DNA of 34,004 bases from Lachnospiraceae bacterium (GCA_015057205.1 SVEW01000002.1:1-34004); one strand, 5' to 3'; shown: positions 1 to 8,472, counted from the first letter of the stretch. Program-made: numbers and translations. Notes: generated by a model not told the origin, from the letters alone.

Positions 1-6
1 GGGGTG

Positions 7-165
7 ACAAACTTATATACTTTTCTTAACAACCACCCCCTGTTTGCAAATATAGCATTTCAAGCGGCAACAAACTTATATACTTTTCTTAACAACTACC
101 CCTATAAAACCCAAAAGACGACTGGAGGGTGTACAAATTATGGATTTCTTTCCTAAAAATGTTCC
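7..165. repeat. 33-bp direct repeat (2 near-identical copies plus a possible degenerate third) with 63-bp period; CRISPR-array-like, truncated at window edge
   Basis: acaaacttatatacttttcttaacaac[c/t]acccc at 7-39 and 70-102; a weakly similar acaaattatggatttctttcc... starts exactly 63 bp later at 133; the two 30-bp intervening sequences are unrelated. Confidence 0.45.
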
Positions 166-325
166 CAGTCTACCATCTATTAGATTAAAATGAGCTTATA
201 TTGCCGAAAACGCACCACCTATTTGCTAATTTTTCCGTGTAGGGGGCAGGTTATTTTTCTGTCATGATTTTTCGTACCGCCAATATCTTGCTATTGAATA
301 TATTAGGTGTAAATTTTGCTCATTT

Positions 326-811
326 CTATTTTCGTTCATCCGTCACCATATGTTTTACCCCATCGCTTGGATGCAACAACTCTGTCCGGAAAAATTCCGG
401 ATAATATTTCATCTCTATATCCGGCGAAATCCAACGTAAAAACTCCTCTTTATCACCCTCCATAAAGGTTTCGCTTTTTAATTCAAAATCCTTGGGCACC
501 TTCATATAAAAGAAAAAGACAATCTCGTAAATCTCCTTACCCAAATATGGTTCGGAATCCCCGTAAAAATAGCCTTCCTCGACAAACCCCAGTCTGTCAA
601 TTTCCATTTTTACACCGGTTTCCTCATACACCTCCCGCACTACTGCTTCTTCAGCGGTTTCTCCGAACTGAATTCGTCCTCCGACGGTATACAGATAATC
701 CGGATGATTATGGCTGCCGGCCATCAGGATTTTCCCCTCTTTCATAATAATTGCACCGACACGCAGGTTGATTACGCCCTCGCCGCATGGCACTGTCATG
801 TCCTTATTCAT
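326..811 (-). CDS. NUDIX hydrolase
   Basis: NUDIX box GRIQFGETAEEAVVREVYEETGV. Confidence 0.9.
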   Translation of the reverse strand: MNKDMTVPCGEGVINLRVGAIIMKEGKILMAGSHNHPDYLYTVGGRIQFGETAEEAVVREVYEETGVKMEIDRLGFVEEGYFYGDSEPYLGKEIYEIVFFFYMKVPKDFELKSETFMEGDKEEFLRWISPDIEMKYYPEFFRTELLHPSDGVKHMVTDERK

Positions 812-852
812 TTTCCTTTTTCAACCTTGTCCTTTCTCATCTTATTTTTCTC

Positions 853-1290
853 CTACCGCAATTTCTTTTCCATAATAATCTCGTCCTCGTCCACCTCACC
901 GGTATGTACAAACCCCAGTTTTTTATAGAGGTTCCGAGCTGCATCGTTTCCCTCTAAATAGCAAAGAACAACTCTATCGAATCTGCCATCCTTCTCCATC
1001 TCTTGAAGAACCAGCGCTGCCGCCTCGTATCCAAGCCCTTTCCCCTGATATCTTTGATCAATGAAAAAGTGACTGAAGTCATACGCACGCCACGCCTCAA
1101 TATCATAATACATCGCCATACCAACCGGCACTTCCTCATCATAAATAAAAAATGCCCTGCTTCCACATTCTCTATATGCAAACGCTCGCGCAAGGATTCC
1201 GGTAGTATCACTGACAAACTTCTTCTGGTCCTCCCGCACACTCAAATCTACTCTCCAATTATCCGGGTTCACTGCTTCTAAATGTAACAT
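853..1290 (-). CDS. GNAT acetyltransferase (PaiA/SpeG/diamine acetyltransferase-like)
   Basis: RYQGKGLGYEAAALVLQEM acetyl-CoA loop, NDAARNLYKKLGFVHTGEVDEDEIIMEKKL C-terminus. Confidence 0.9.
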   Translation of the reverse strand: MLHLEAVNPDNWRVDLSVREDQKKFVSDTTGILARAFAYRECGSRAFFIYDEEVPVGMAMYYDIEAWRAYDFSHFFIDQRYQGKGLGYEAAALVLQEMEKDGRFDRVVLCYLEGNDAARNLYKKLGFVHTGEVDEDEIIMEKKLR

Positions 1291-1306
1291 TTTTCCTTTA
1301 ACTCCT

Positions 1307-1897
1307 CTACTTTTTTAAATCTATTTCTTTTCCCACAACAGCTGCTTCTTCGCTGATAATTTCCATCACGGAATGCTCACTCTGCTCCCCGCGGTAATAC
1401 TTACGCGCCAGATTCATCACATTCATCATCTGCATAGGGCTTTCAAATTCCCACATAATCTCGAATGCCTCGTCAAACAAACACATATCACATTCCAGAT
1501 ACTTCCCGGTCAGCTCTACCTCATACAACTTGATTTTCTGCTTTTCTTCCGGAGTTGCATTTTCCCAGTCCTCGTCATATAATTTCTGACATTCTTCTAT
1601 ACTTTTAAAAAAATAATTTGCCTTCATTCTGCTTGGCGCATCCGGAAATTCATTTCGTCTCACATACTCGAAAATTCCCTCTGTTGCCCATTTTATCTCA
1701 TGCGTTGGCATCCCTTTTAAATTATATTGTGCAAGCACGCTTCCGCTGTATTCCGCGCTCAGAATCAACCCATAAAACATTTCAAAGCTGTGCTTCATTG
1801 CCTTAACAAAAGGTTCTACCAGCGCCCCATAATGCTTGTAATCTGTTGTAAATGACTGACCCGTCTGAATGGTCTCGCTCATATGATATACTTTCAT
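1307..1897 (-). CDS. Hypothetical protein (possibly DUF2441-like)
   Basis: Full-length 196-aa ORF with soluble composition; family guess only. Confidence 0.6.
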   Translation of the reverse strand: MKVYHMSETIQTGQSFTTDYKHYGALVEPFVKAMKHSFEMFYGLILSAEYSGSVLAQYNLKGMPTHEIKWATEGIFEYVRRNEFPDAPSRMKANYFFKSIEECQKLYDEDWENATPEEKQKIKLYEVELTGKYLECDMCLFDEAFEIMWEFESPMQMMNVMNLARKYYRGEQSEHSVMEIISEEAAVVGKEIDLKK

Positions 1898-1933
1898 TTA
1901 TTATCATTCCTTTCTTGTTGTGGTCTTTCTCCC

Positions 1934-2050
1934 TTAACTTTTTAATTCCAAAACCGTCACACACAGTTCCACCTCATCAAACTGCTCGGTTCCAAATTCC
2001 CGGAAGCCAAACTTTTTTCTGCAGGCGGTAACTAGAACGGTTCTCTTCAT
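1934..2050 (-). pseudogene. GNAT C-terminal remnant
   Basis: ATG..TAA ORF MKRTVLVTACRKKFGFREFGTEQFDEVELCVTVLELKS; KKFGFREFG is the typical last beta-strand region of GNATs; ATG overlaps the upstream gene stop. Confidence 0.6.
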
Positions 2051-2916
2051 TCCAAATCCAATGTCATCTGTTCATACCGCTCCGGCATCTTTTGCATATA
2101 ACGGAAGCAGTCCTCCGGCGTATGCAATACGCCGCGTTTCTCGCACTGCTCATGAAACATTCGCATCAATTCCGCATTGTGCTCGCTGTTAATCTCATAG
2201 CTATACCCGAATTTTTCCCGATACTTCTGGGATAACCCCGGGAAATGCTTATCAAGTGCCTGGTAATAATACTCCCGGTCACCTGCGCGCAGTGTCATGC
2301 CGATTCCGTAATTGATGATGCCTTTTACGCCGGCATCAAAGCAATACTCCATAATCGTTTCCACATTTTCTCTTGAATCCGTAAGATAAGGTAAAAAAGG
2401 GCTCATCCACACCACCGTCGGAATCCCATTTTTCTGAAACTCCTTCAGCACTTCGTAGCGTCGCTTGGTGTTGCAGACGCCCGGCTCAAGTTTTTTACTT
2501 AATTCCTCATCTGCAATCGTGAGTGTCATCTGCACAACTGCCTTCGCTTTCTCATGAATACTGCAAAAAAGATCCATATCACGCAGCACCAAATCCGACT
2601 TGGTAATCACTGCTGCACCGAACTCGTATTGGTCAAGAAGCTTAAGACATTTCCGCGTAAGCTGAAGCTCTTTTTCGCATGGCTGGTAGGGGTCACACAT
2701 GGACCCGGAACCGATCATACATTTCTTCCGCTTGCTTTTCAGAATTTTTTCCAACAATTCCGGAGCATTTTCTTTTACCTCAATATCCTCAAACGGGTGC
2801 GTAAACTGATAGCAATCGCTTCGCGAATCACAATACACGCACCCGTGAGCGCATCCTCGGTATATATTCATGCCGCCCCACTTCGTAAGCAGGGACTTTG
2901 CCTCTACAAAATGCAT
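2047..2916 (-). CDS. SplB/spore-photoproduct-lyase-like radical SAM protein
   Basis: YRGCAHGCVYCDSR CxxxCxxC cluster motif and overall SPL-family layout. Confidence 0.85.
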   Translation of the reverse strand: MHFVEAKSLLTKWGGMNIYRGCAHGCVYCDSRSDCYQFTHPFEDIEVKENAPELLEKILKSKRKKCMIGSGSMCDPYQPCEKELQLTRKCLKLLDQYEFGAAVITKSDLVLRDMDLFCSIHEKAKAVVQMTLTIADEELSKKLEPGVCNTKRRYEVLKEFQKNGIPTVVWMSPFLPYLTDSRENVETIMEYCFDAGVKGIINYGIGMTLRAGDREYYYQALDKHFPGLSQKYREKFGYSYEINSEHNAELMRMFHEQCEKRGVLHTPEDCFRYMQKMPERYEQMTLDLE

Positions 2917-2925
2917 AGCGTCTCC

Positions 2926-3543
2926 TTAATCAACCTGAAATGCACCTTTCACCAGATAAACTCCCAAAATAGCATTAAAAACGACCGCTGAAAACGTGCT
3001 GAATCGCTCAAACAGACCAAACACCGCTTTGGGCATTGCTCCCGTTCCAATTGCGCCAAGCAACATGGCCACAAAGCATACAATTGCCCAGTTGCTAAGT
3101 GAACGGATACCCTCCTTTCGCGCTCCAATTGCAACGAAAATAAGCGAGACCACCGAAAACAGCACTACCAAAATAGTTACCAGTAGATGCATGACATTCT
3201 GAAAATCGGTTGGGGCGCTTCCCTGTACCCATGGAAACATTTTATATCCCACAACGGTAATCCATTCCATGGCCGCAAAAAAACCGACACCCATCTTTAA
3301 TAGTTTTGACTTGCAATCGGCTACACCGACGCAGACTGCCATCACGGATATGACCGCACCGGGACCAAACAATGCATTCAGTCGCTCCGCCAATTCTGCA
3401 GACGGCGCCCCCACCGCACTCAAGTCGCTAACCGCCATACTCAGCCAGTCGTATCCCGGATATGCAAGTGGTGAAAAAAACACCATTGCCGCATAAGACA
3501 GTAAACTGATTATCCCAAATACTCCCAAATGTTTTAATTTCAT
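2926..3543 (-). CDS. DUF998-family membrane protein
   Basis: Multiple TM segments, PGYDWLSMAVSDLSAVGAPSAE motif. Confidence 0.7.
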   Translation of the reverse strand: MKLKHLGVFGIISLLSYAAMVFFSPLAYPGYDWLSMAVSDLSAVGAPSAELAERLNALFGPGAVISVMAVCVGVADCKSKLLKMGVGFFAAMEWITVVGYKMFPWVQGSAPTDFQNVMHLLVTILVVLFSVVSLIFVAIGARKEGIRSLSNWAIVCFVAMLLGAIGTGAMPKAVFGLFERFSTFSAVVFNAILGVYLVKGAFQVD

Positions 3544-3621
3544 TGACTCTTCCTCCCATGCTTTTTACCATTCTTCCTCTTTCAAAAATACACTAAGTCT
3601 ATTTTAAAGCAACTGCACTAC

Positions 3622-3650
3622 TTGACGCAAGCCCATTTTCGTGCTAGCAT
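3622..3650 (+). promoter_or_regulatory. Sigma-70/SigA-type promoter
   Basis: TTGACG (3622-3627), 17-bp spacer, TAGCAT (3645-3650); paralogous promoter at 12161. Confidence 0.7.
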
Positions 3651-3657
3651 GGTTAGT

Positions 3658-3715
3658 ATCAGATTGTGCATTTTCTCAAGCGCAATTTTGGGGTTGCAAG
3701 ACCCACAAATCTGAT
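3658..3715 (+). ncRNA. 5' stem-loop of a short transcript
   Basis: ATCAGATTGTG (3658-3668) pairs with CACAAATCTGAT (3704-3715), one bulge; begins at the predicted transcription start. Confidence 0.45.
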
Positions 3716-3736
3716 AGAAAGCGAGGTGCTTAAATT

Positions 3737-3799
3737 ATGAAAAACTACAGAACGAATATGAAATCTGAATATCTTTTAAGGACCTCGGTTGTATTGTAA
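3737..3799 (+). CDS. 20-aa small ORF MKNYRTNMKSEYLLRTSVVL
   Basis: GAGGTG Shine-Dalgarno 8 nt upstream of ATG; lies between a consensus promoter and an intrinsic terminator. Confidence 0.4.
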   Translation: MKNYRTNMKSEYLLRTSVVL

Positions 3800-3814
3800 G
3801 ATAGAATCTATTTT

Positions 3815-3846
3815 GCCGTGGTTTATTTGCCACGGCTTTTTCTTTT
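3815..3846 (+). terminator. Intrinsic terminator
   Basis: GCCGTGG-tttattt(g)-CCACGGC followed by TTTTTCTTTT. Confidence 0.85.
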
Positions 3847-3964
3847 ACCTTTCTCTGTTCTTTTTAAGATATTCATACAAGACTAATTTACCCATTAACC
3901 GTTGGACAATTGCGGCTAAAAATTCCGCGAACGCCCAACCTAAACATTTTTATGGAGGATTTCT

Positions 3965-4894
3965 ATGATGATTCTTAAAAAAATAACAGAAGAAAACTTT
4001 ATTGACGCTTTTCACTTAAACCTTGCGCCGGGGCAGGAAAACTTCGTTTCCCATCCGGTCCGCAGTCTTGCCCAGGCTTATGTCTATCGGAAGCAATGCC
4101 AACCTTTTGGTATCTATGAGGATAATACGATGATTGGCTATGTGATGGTCATTTACGATTATGACATCCCAGAATACGATATCTGGCACATGATGATTGA
4201 TAAATCGCAGCAGAATATGGGCTATGGCAGTCTTGCCTTAAATCTGGTTCTTGATTATATCAAAACCAAGCCTTTCGGTCCTTCCGACCGAGTTACCTTG
4301 ACCTGCAACAAAGACAATATTCAGGCGCTGCACTTGTACAAAAGCAAAGGATTTATAGAGACCGGAGCGGTAGACGACGAGGAAATTGAGCTCTCTTTAA
4401 CACTTCCTCACAAACATGCGAATGAGCCTATTTATCAAATGATTACGGATTTTTCCAGTCCTCTGTTTCAGAAAGCGTTCAAACAGTATTTTGCCGAGCT
4501 TGGTATAACCGTTAACGACTGGACCGGACTTTTTCAGGAAATGAGCGAGGATACGACAACCAGCGCCATTTTATCCACAACAAAAGACGGTTCTCTAATT
4601 GGCTTTCTAATGTTGGCACCACTGCCCACCACCAGTTGGTTTTTTGAAGAAACCTGCGGATTTATCCGGGAATTCTTTATTTTTCCGGAATTTCGCGGTC
4701 AGGGGCATGGTTCCACTCTGTTGGCCGCTGCTGAAAACCATTTCCGCTCTCAAAAAATCTGCACAAGCATTTTGACCACGGATACTGCCCCGGATTTTTA
4801 TCTCCGACATGGCTATCAGCGTGCCCACGGAGTCCGCGCAAAAAACGAAGATGCTGTATTCATCAAACATCTTTTTCCTTTACAAATGCAGTAA
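3965..4894 (+). CDS. Tandem-domain GNAT acetyltransferase
   Basis: Two GNAT domains: MGYGSLALNLVLDYI..LYKSKGFIETGAVDDEEIELSL and FRGQGHGSTLLAAAENHF..DFYLRHGYQRAHGV; GGAGG SD. Confidence 0.85.
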   Translation: MMILKKITEENFIDAFHLNLAPGQENFVSHPVRSLAQAYVYRKQCQPFGIYEDNTMIGYVMVIYDYDIPEYDIWHMMIDKSQQNMGYGSLALNLVLDYIKTKPFGPSDRVTLTCNKDNIQALHLYKSKGFIETGAVDDEEIELSLTLPHKHANEPIYQMITDFSSPLFQKAFKQYFAELGITVNDWTGLFQEMSEDTTTSAILSTTKDGSLIGFLMLAPLPTTSWFFEETCGFIREFFIFPEFRGQGHGSTLLAAAENHFRSQKICTSILTTDTAPDFYLRHGYQRAHGVRAKNEDAVFIKHLFPLQMQ

Positions 4895-5090
4895 TTAGCT
4901 CTTTGCAGGTAAAAAACAAAACATCGGGCGCATCTTCGGATTGATAGGACAGCGCAGTTACAAAGTTAGTCTCATTGGTATTGCTGACAACGATGCTTCT
5001 TTTGGGGACTTTTTCATAAATCTCAAGCAACTCGGGCCTTCCCTGAAAGAAGCATTGGCTGCGCATAATTGTCGTATGCTCCACATCCAA
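4863..5090 (-). pseudogene. Truncated flavodoxin/NADPH-FMN reductase-like fragment, fused upstream to a GNAT C-terminal remnant
   Basis: RSQCFFQGRPELLEIYEKVPKRSIVVSNTNETNFVTALSYQSEDAPDVLF matches the intact gene at 13554-14099; upstream codons encode VQSENTIVWMW, a GNAT tail also seen at 19375 and 27270. Confidence 0.75.
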
Positions 5091-5138
5091 ACAATCGTGT
5101 TCTCAGACTGCACCATTCCCAACGTTTTCTCCCCCCGC

Positions 5139-5384
5139 TCATCCCCCTTCCTCTGTCCTCTCATTGCCTGGCTGATATTCCAACAAATCCCCCGGCTGAC
5201 ACTCTAACGCTTCACATAGTTTCAATAAGGTTGACACCTTAATCGCCTTCGCCTTTCCCGTCTTCAAAATCGACATGTTTGCTATCGTAATCCCAACTCT
5301 TTCTGCCAACTCCGTTACACTCATTTTCCGCTTCGCCAACATTACATCAATGTTAAAAATAATCTTTCCTTCCATGTATCGCAA
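5139..5384 (-). CDS. XRE-family HTH regulator (YozG-like)
   Basis: MLAKRKMSVTELAERVGITIANMSILKTGKAKAIKVSTLLKLCEALECQPGDLLEY. Confidence 0.9.
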   Translation of the reverse strand: MRYMEGKIIFNIDVMLAKRKMSVTELAERVGITIANMSILKTGKAKAIKVSTLLKLCEALECQPGDLLEYQPGNERTEEGG

Positions 5385-5388
5385 CTCC

Positions 5389-5874
5389 TTAAATCGTGTA
5401 GTCGTTCTCTTCTTTCATCTCCGCAGCTTTATATACAAGATGGGATAAAGCCGCAGTTGCCACACCAATTGCAATTCCAACAACATCCACCATCAGCGAT
5501 GCTAACATTACCCCCGGGTGACTAAGATTCAATGCCAACATCACGAAATTTCCGGCAAAGAAATAGGCCGTATCGCCGATTGCCATGTTTGAAATCCACT
5601 GGAGTAATTTCGCATTTTTCAAACTAAAGGAACAATCCTTCCCAATGTTTGTGGCGATGCGAAAACAACACACTAACGCTGTAAAAAAGAGTACCCCTGT
5701 ACTGCACAAAAAAATCATCCACGGTCTAAATCGATTAGCGAACTCCGGGTATTCATCCACCACTGCCTGCCCGCACACCGGAAGAACCACGGTATATACC
5801 AAAATCGCACAAATTCCGACACCGATAATCATAATCTTCAACCAGTTAGCTAAATGTTTCTGTTTCATATCCAA
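5389..5874 (-). CDS. DUF2975 membrane protein, partner of adjacent HTH regulator
   Basis: 4 TM segments; YozG/DUF2975 gene pair organisation. Confidence 0.8.
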   Translation of the reverse strand: MDMKQKHLANWLKIMIIGVGICAILVYTVVLPVCGQAVVDEYPEFANRFRPWMIFLCSTGVLFFTALVCCFRIATNIGKDCSFSLKNAKLLQWISNMAIGDTAYFFAGNFVMLALNLSHPGVMLASLMVDVVGIAIGVATAALSHLVYKAAEMKEENDYTI

Positions 5875-5903
5875 GTACCTCCATTTCCTTTCCTTTTATG
5901 ATC

Positions 5904-5957
5904 ATTTTACATCATCCTTTCTCGTATGTCAATCATAATTTATCGTTTTACGATAAA
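5904..5957 (-). promoter_or_regulatory. Promoter of DUF2975/HTH operon with adjacent inverted-repeat operator
   Basis: Minus strand TTGACA-17-TAAAAT (5932..5904); TTTATCGT-ttt-ACGATAAA inverted repeat at 5939-5957. Confidence 0.65.
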
Positions 5958-6110
5958 GTTTTAATGTAAAAAACCGCAACCCACGATTTCTCAAGGATTG
6001 CGGAATACTTTATCTCTCGTGGCTCATCTCACGATATTCCCACCATTTTTCATGCCGTATTTTCTTTTTCGGAATTATTGATGCCATTTTGCCACCATTG
6101 AACTTTTTCA

Positions 6111-6923
6111 TTAGTAAGCGACTACCTTGGCTGTCTCCGGTAATCCATGGGTGTAGAGCATTTCTTTGTATTCGTCGTATTTTTCTTTGGGGACCTTAAT
6201 CTTCTTCAGGTTAATGCAATCACCGAATATATCATCACCTAGCTTACGCAACCCACTTGAAAACTTTACCTCTTTAAGCATCGTACAGTAACCAAAAGCG
6301 TACCTTTCAATTTTCCTAACAGAACTCGGAATTATAAGTGTTTCAACCTGGGTGCCTGCGAAGGCCGCTTCTTCAATCACTTGAATATTATCATTGAATT
6401 CTATTTTTTCTAGATCACATCCTGAAAATGCATTTCTTTCAATAACACTTACTCGTTTTGAAAATTTAATATCCTTAAGGCGCTCGCAATCCATAAAAGC
6501 TGCATTTCCAACTCTATCAACCTCATTGGACAATTCAACTTTAGTCGTCCACTTAAAATCGCAACATGCTTGTTGGCCTATATAAGCAATACCCTTTCCG
6601 AAAATAATTTTCTTACAACTTGGTATTAACTTCCACCAACAATGTTTTCGAAACCTCCACCACGGAACTAAATCATCTGTTTCTTCAGTCTCATCACATG
6701 TCCCCGAATCGCAATCTGCCATTTCCCCATTGCAACCCTTTGTTGCTTCAAATTTCAAAGCCCTTGTTCTCACGTTATATTCCCAATGAACCCCTGCATA
6801 GTCTACACCACTATAAATTCTAGGTGGTAATATATAATGATACAAAATAAAACCAGCAATAATCACTATAAGGAGAACATATCTTACTAATTTTATCTTA
6901 TTGCTCATGCATATTACCTCCAA
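6111..6923 (-). CDS. BspA-like leucine-rich-repeat (LRR_5) protein with N-terminal TM anchor
   Basis: Repeats of type IEEAAFAGTQVETLIIPSSVRKIERYAFGYC; N-terminal hydrophobic segment; C-term VPKEKYDEYKEMLYTHGLPETAKVVAY. Confidence 0.85.
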   Translation of the reverse strand: MEVICMSNKIKLVRYVLLIVIIAGFILYHYILPPRIYSGVDYAGVHWEYNVRTRALKFEATKGCNGEMADCDSGTCDETEETDDLVPWWRFRKHCWWKLIPSCKKIIFGKGIAYIGQQACCDFKWTTKVELSNEVDRVGNAAFMDCERLKDIKFSKRVSVIERNAFSGCDLEKIEFNDNIQVIEEAAFAGTQVETLIIPSSVRKIERYAFGYCTMLKEVKFSSGLRKLGDDIFGDCINLKKIKVPKEKYDEYKEMLYTHGLPETAKVVAY

Positions 6924-7014
6924 TCGTTGACAATTTTCAGAACCTCATCTTTATCAAGTTTTTCGCTTTTTATTCCAGTATTTTTTTCGAAATCAACTAG
7001 TCCATATGCTTCAA

Positions 7015-7161
7015 CTAAATATTGTCTTCTTGCTGAATCTCTTTTGCGCGACTATCGTTACATCCGCATAGTATTTTGCACCTTTTTCCCGATATTCCTA
7101 ACCCGGACATTGCACCAGCTACTGCAAGTGCTGCCGCCGTCAATCTTTTCCATGACTTCAT
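7015..7161 (-). pseudogene. Signal-peptide-bearing ORF remnant
   Basis: MKSWKRLTAAALAVAGAMSGLGISGKRC..; ends in TAG after 48 codons; near-identical N-terminus at 8473-8574. Confidence 0.55.
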
Positions 7162-7435
7162 GCTCCCCCATAATAGTTTTTTGTCAAGCAAAGACAGTGT
7201 TATTTTATCATGGCTTTTTCACGCAATCAACCTATATTCGAACTATTCCTTTGATTCGTTCATTAAAAACAGAAAAAACTTCCACGCCGGTTAATAGACG
7301 CGGAAGCTATGTGCTTTTAAGGATAACTTCACGAACGACACTTTGGCAGATTAATACGCCACCACCTTCGCCGTCTCCGGTAATCCATGGGTGTAGAGCA
7401 TTTCTTTGTATTCGTCGTATTTTTCTTTGGGAACT
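7076..7435. repeat. Long direct repeat unit shared with 8515-8860 (intergenic plus LRR gene 3' end)
   Basis: cattgcaMcagctactgcaagtgctgccgccgtcaatc...aatagttttttRtcaagcaaagaYagt...ccatggNtgtagagcatttctttgtattcgtcg in both; partial third copy at 9718-9780, LRR 3' end also at 6117-6200. Confidence 0.8.
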
Positions 7436-8451
7436 TCGACAGTAACCTTAGAATTGATTCCTTCAAACGCATGCAAAGAAACATTCTGGATATCTGTTCC
7501 TTCAATTCGAAGCCGTTCAATATAATGCGTGTTTCTCCAAACGTAGCCTTTGACTGTTGTCACATTCTTGGGGATACATACTTCCGTTATACCACTTTCA
7601 GCAAAAAGACACTCCTCTACTGTCAATATCTTATCTGGCAGTCCGATTTTCTCCAATTGTAAGCATCCTTGAAACGCATGCGATCCTATCACTTGCATTT
7701 CTCCCGTAATCGTTACATTTTTAAGCTTTTCGCAATCCTTGAATGCACAGTCCCCTATCCTTTCCACTGTTTCAGGAATTCCAATTGTCTCAATATCCGA
7801 TTCGCAAAAAGCCCACTCCTCGATGCTTCGCAGGCCTTTATTTAATTTTACTTTTTTTAGTCCACTCTTTTCGAATGCTGACGCACCAATCATTTGCAGT
7901 TTTTCAGGAAATGTAATTATCTTTAGGCATTTACATTCTTCAAAAGCACTATAACCTATTTTCCTAACATCATTTGAAAATACAACTTTCGAAAGCCTCC
8001 CAAAACCGCTACAGGTTAAAGCCCCTATAGACGTAATTCCTTTTCCAAAAACTACTTTTTGGCACTCTCCTTGGAATACATGCCATGGTGGAAGAAATTC
8101 CGGATCATCAGCATCTTCGCATCCACCTTCATAATCTCTCATCTCGCCCTTATTATCTGTTGTCTTTTCTAATGTCAGCGTCCGGGTTCCTGTATTATAT
8201 TCCCATGCTATTCCAACAGAATCCACACCGGAAAAATTTTTAGGCATGAGCATATACCGACACACTACTCCCACCGCAACAATAATCCCCAGCACGCCCA
8301 CTGCTATAAGTTTCTTCTTCACCATTATTTCCATTCTGTAATAACTTTCATTATTTCCCATATGTTTTGAAAAATCTACTAAACCAAAGTAGCCATCCTC
8401 CCATTTGCCTTCCACCGAATAGGTAACCTTATAACCCTCTACTTCATACAC
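7351..8451 (-). CDS. BspA-like LRR protein, likely true start near 8335 (MEIMVKKKLIAVGVLG)
   Basis: LRR_5 repeats, TM anchor, same C-terminus as neighbouring paralogues; upstream in-frame extension derives from another protein remnant. Confidence 0.8.
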   Translation of the reverse strand: MYEVEGYKVTYSVEGKWEDGYFGLVDFSKHMGNNESYYRMEIMVKKKLIAVGVLGIIVAVGVVCRYMLMPKNFSGVDSVGIAWEYNTGTRTLTLEKTTDNKGEMRDYEGGCEDADDPEFLPPWHVFQGECQKVVFGKGITSIGALTCSGFGRLSKVVFSNDVRKIGYSAFEECKCLKIITFPEKLQMIGASAFEKSGLKKVKLNKGLRSIEEWAFCESDIETIGIPETVERIGDCAFKDCEKLKNVTITGEMQVIGSHAFQGCLQLEKIGLPDKILTVEECLFAESGITEVCIPKNVTTVKGYVWRNTHYIERLRIEGTDIQNVSLHAFEGINSKVTVEVPKEKYDEYKEMLYTHGLPETAKVVAY

Positions 8452-8472
8452 CGTTTCGGTTCTTTCTTTGGC

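Noticed and set aside
1-165. Assigning a CRISPR type
   Set aside because: Only two good repeats, no cas genes in the window, and the repeat matches no type I recognise.
547-1281. Plus-strand ORFs 547-747, 704-928, 1003-1281 and most other ORFs antisense to the listed genes
   Set aside because: Low-complexity, Ser/Pro/His/Phe-rich shadow translations of convincing minus-strand genes with no family motifs.
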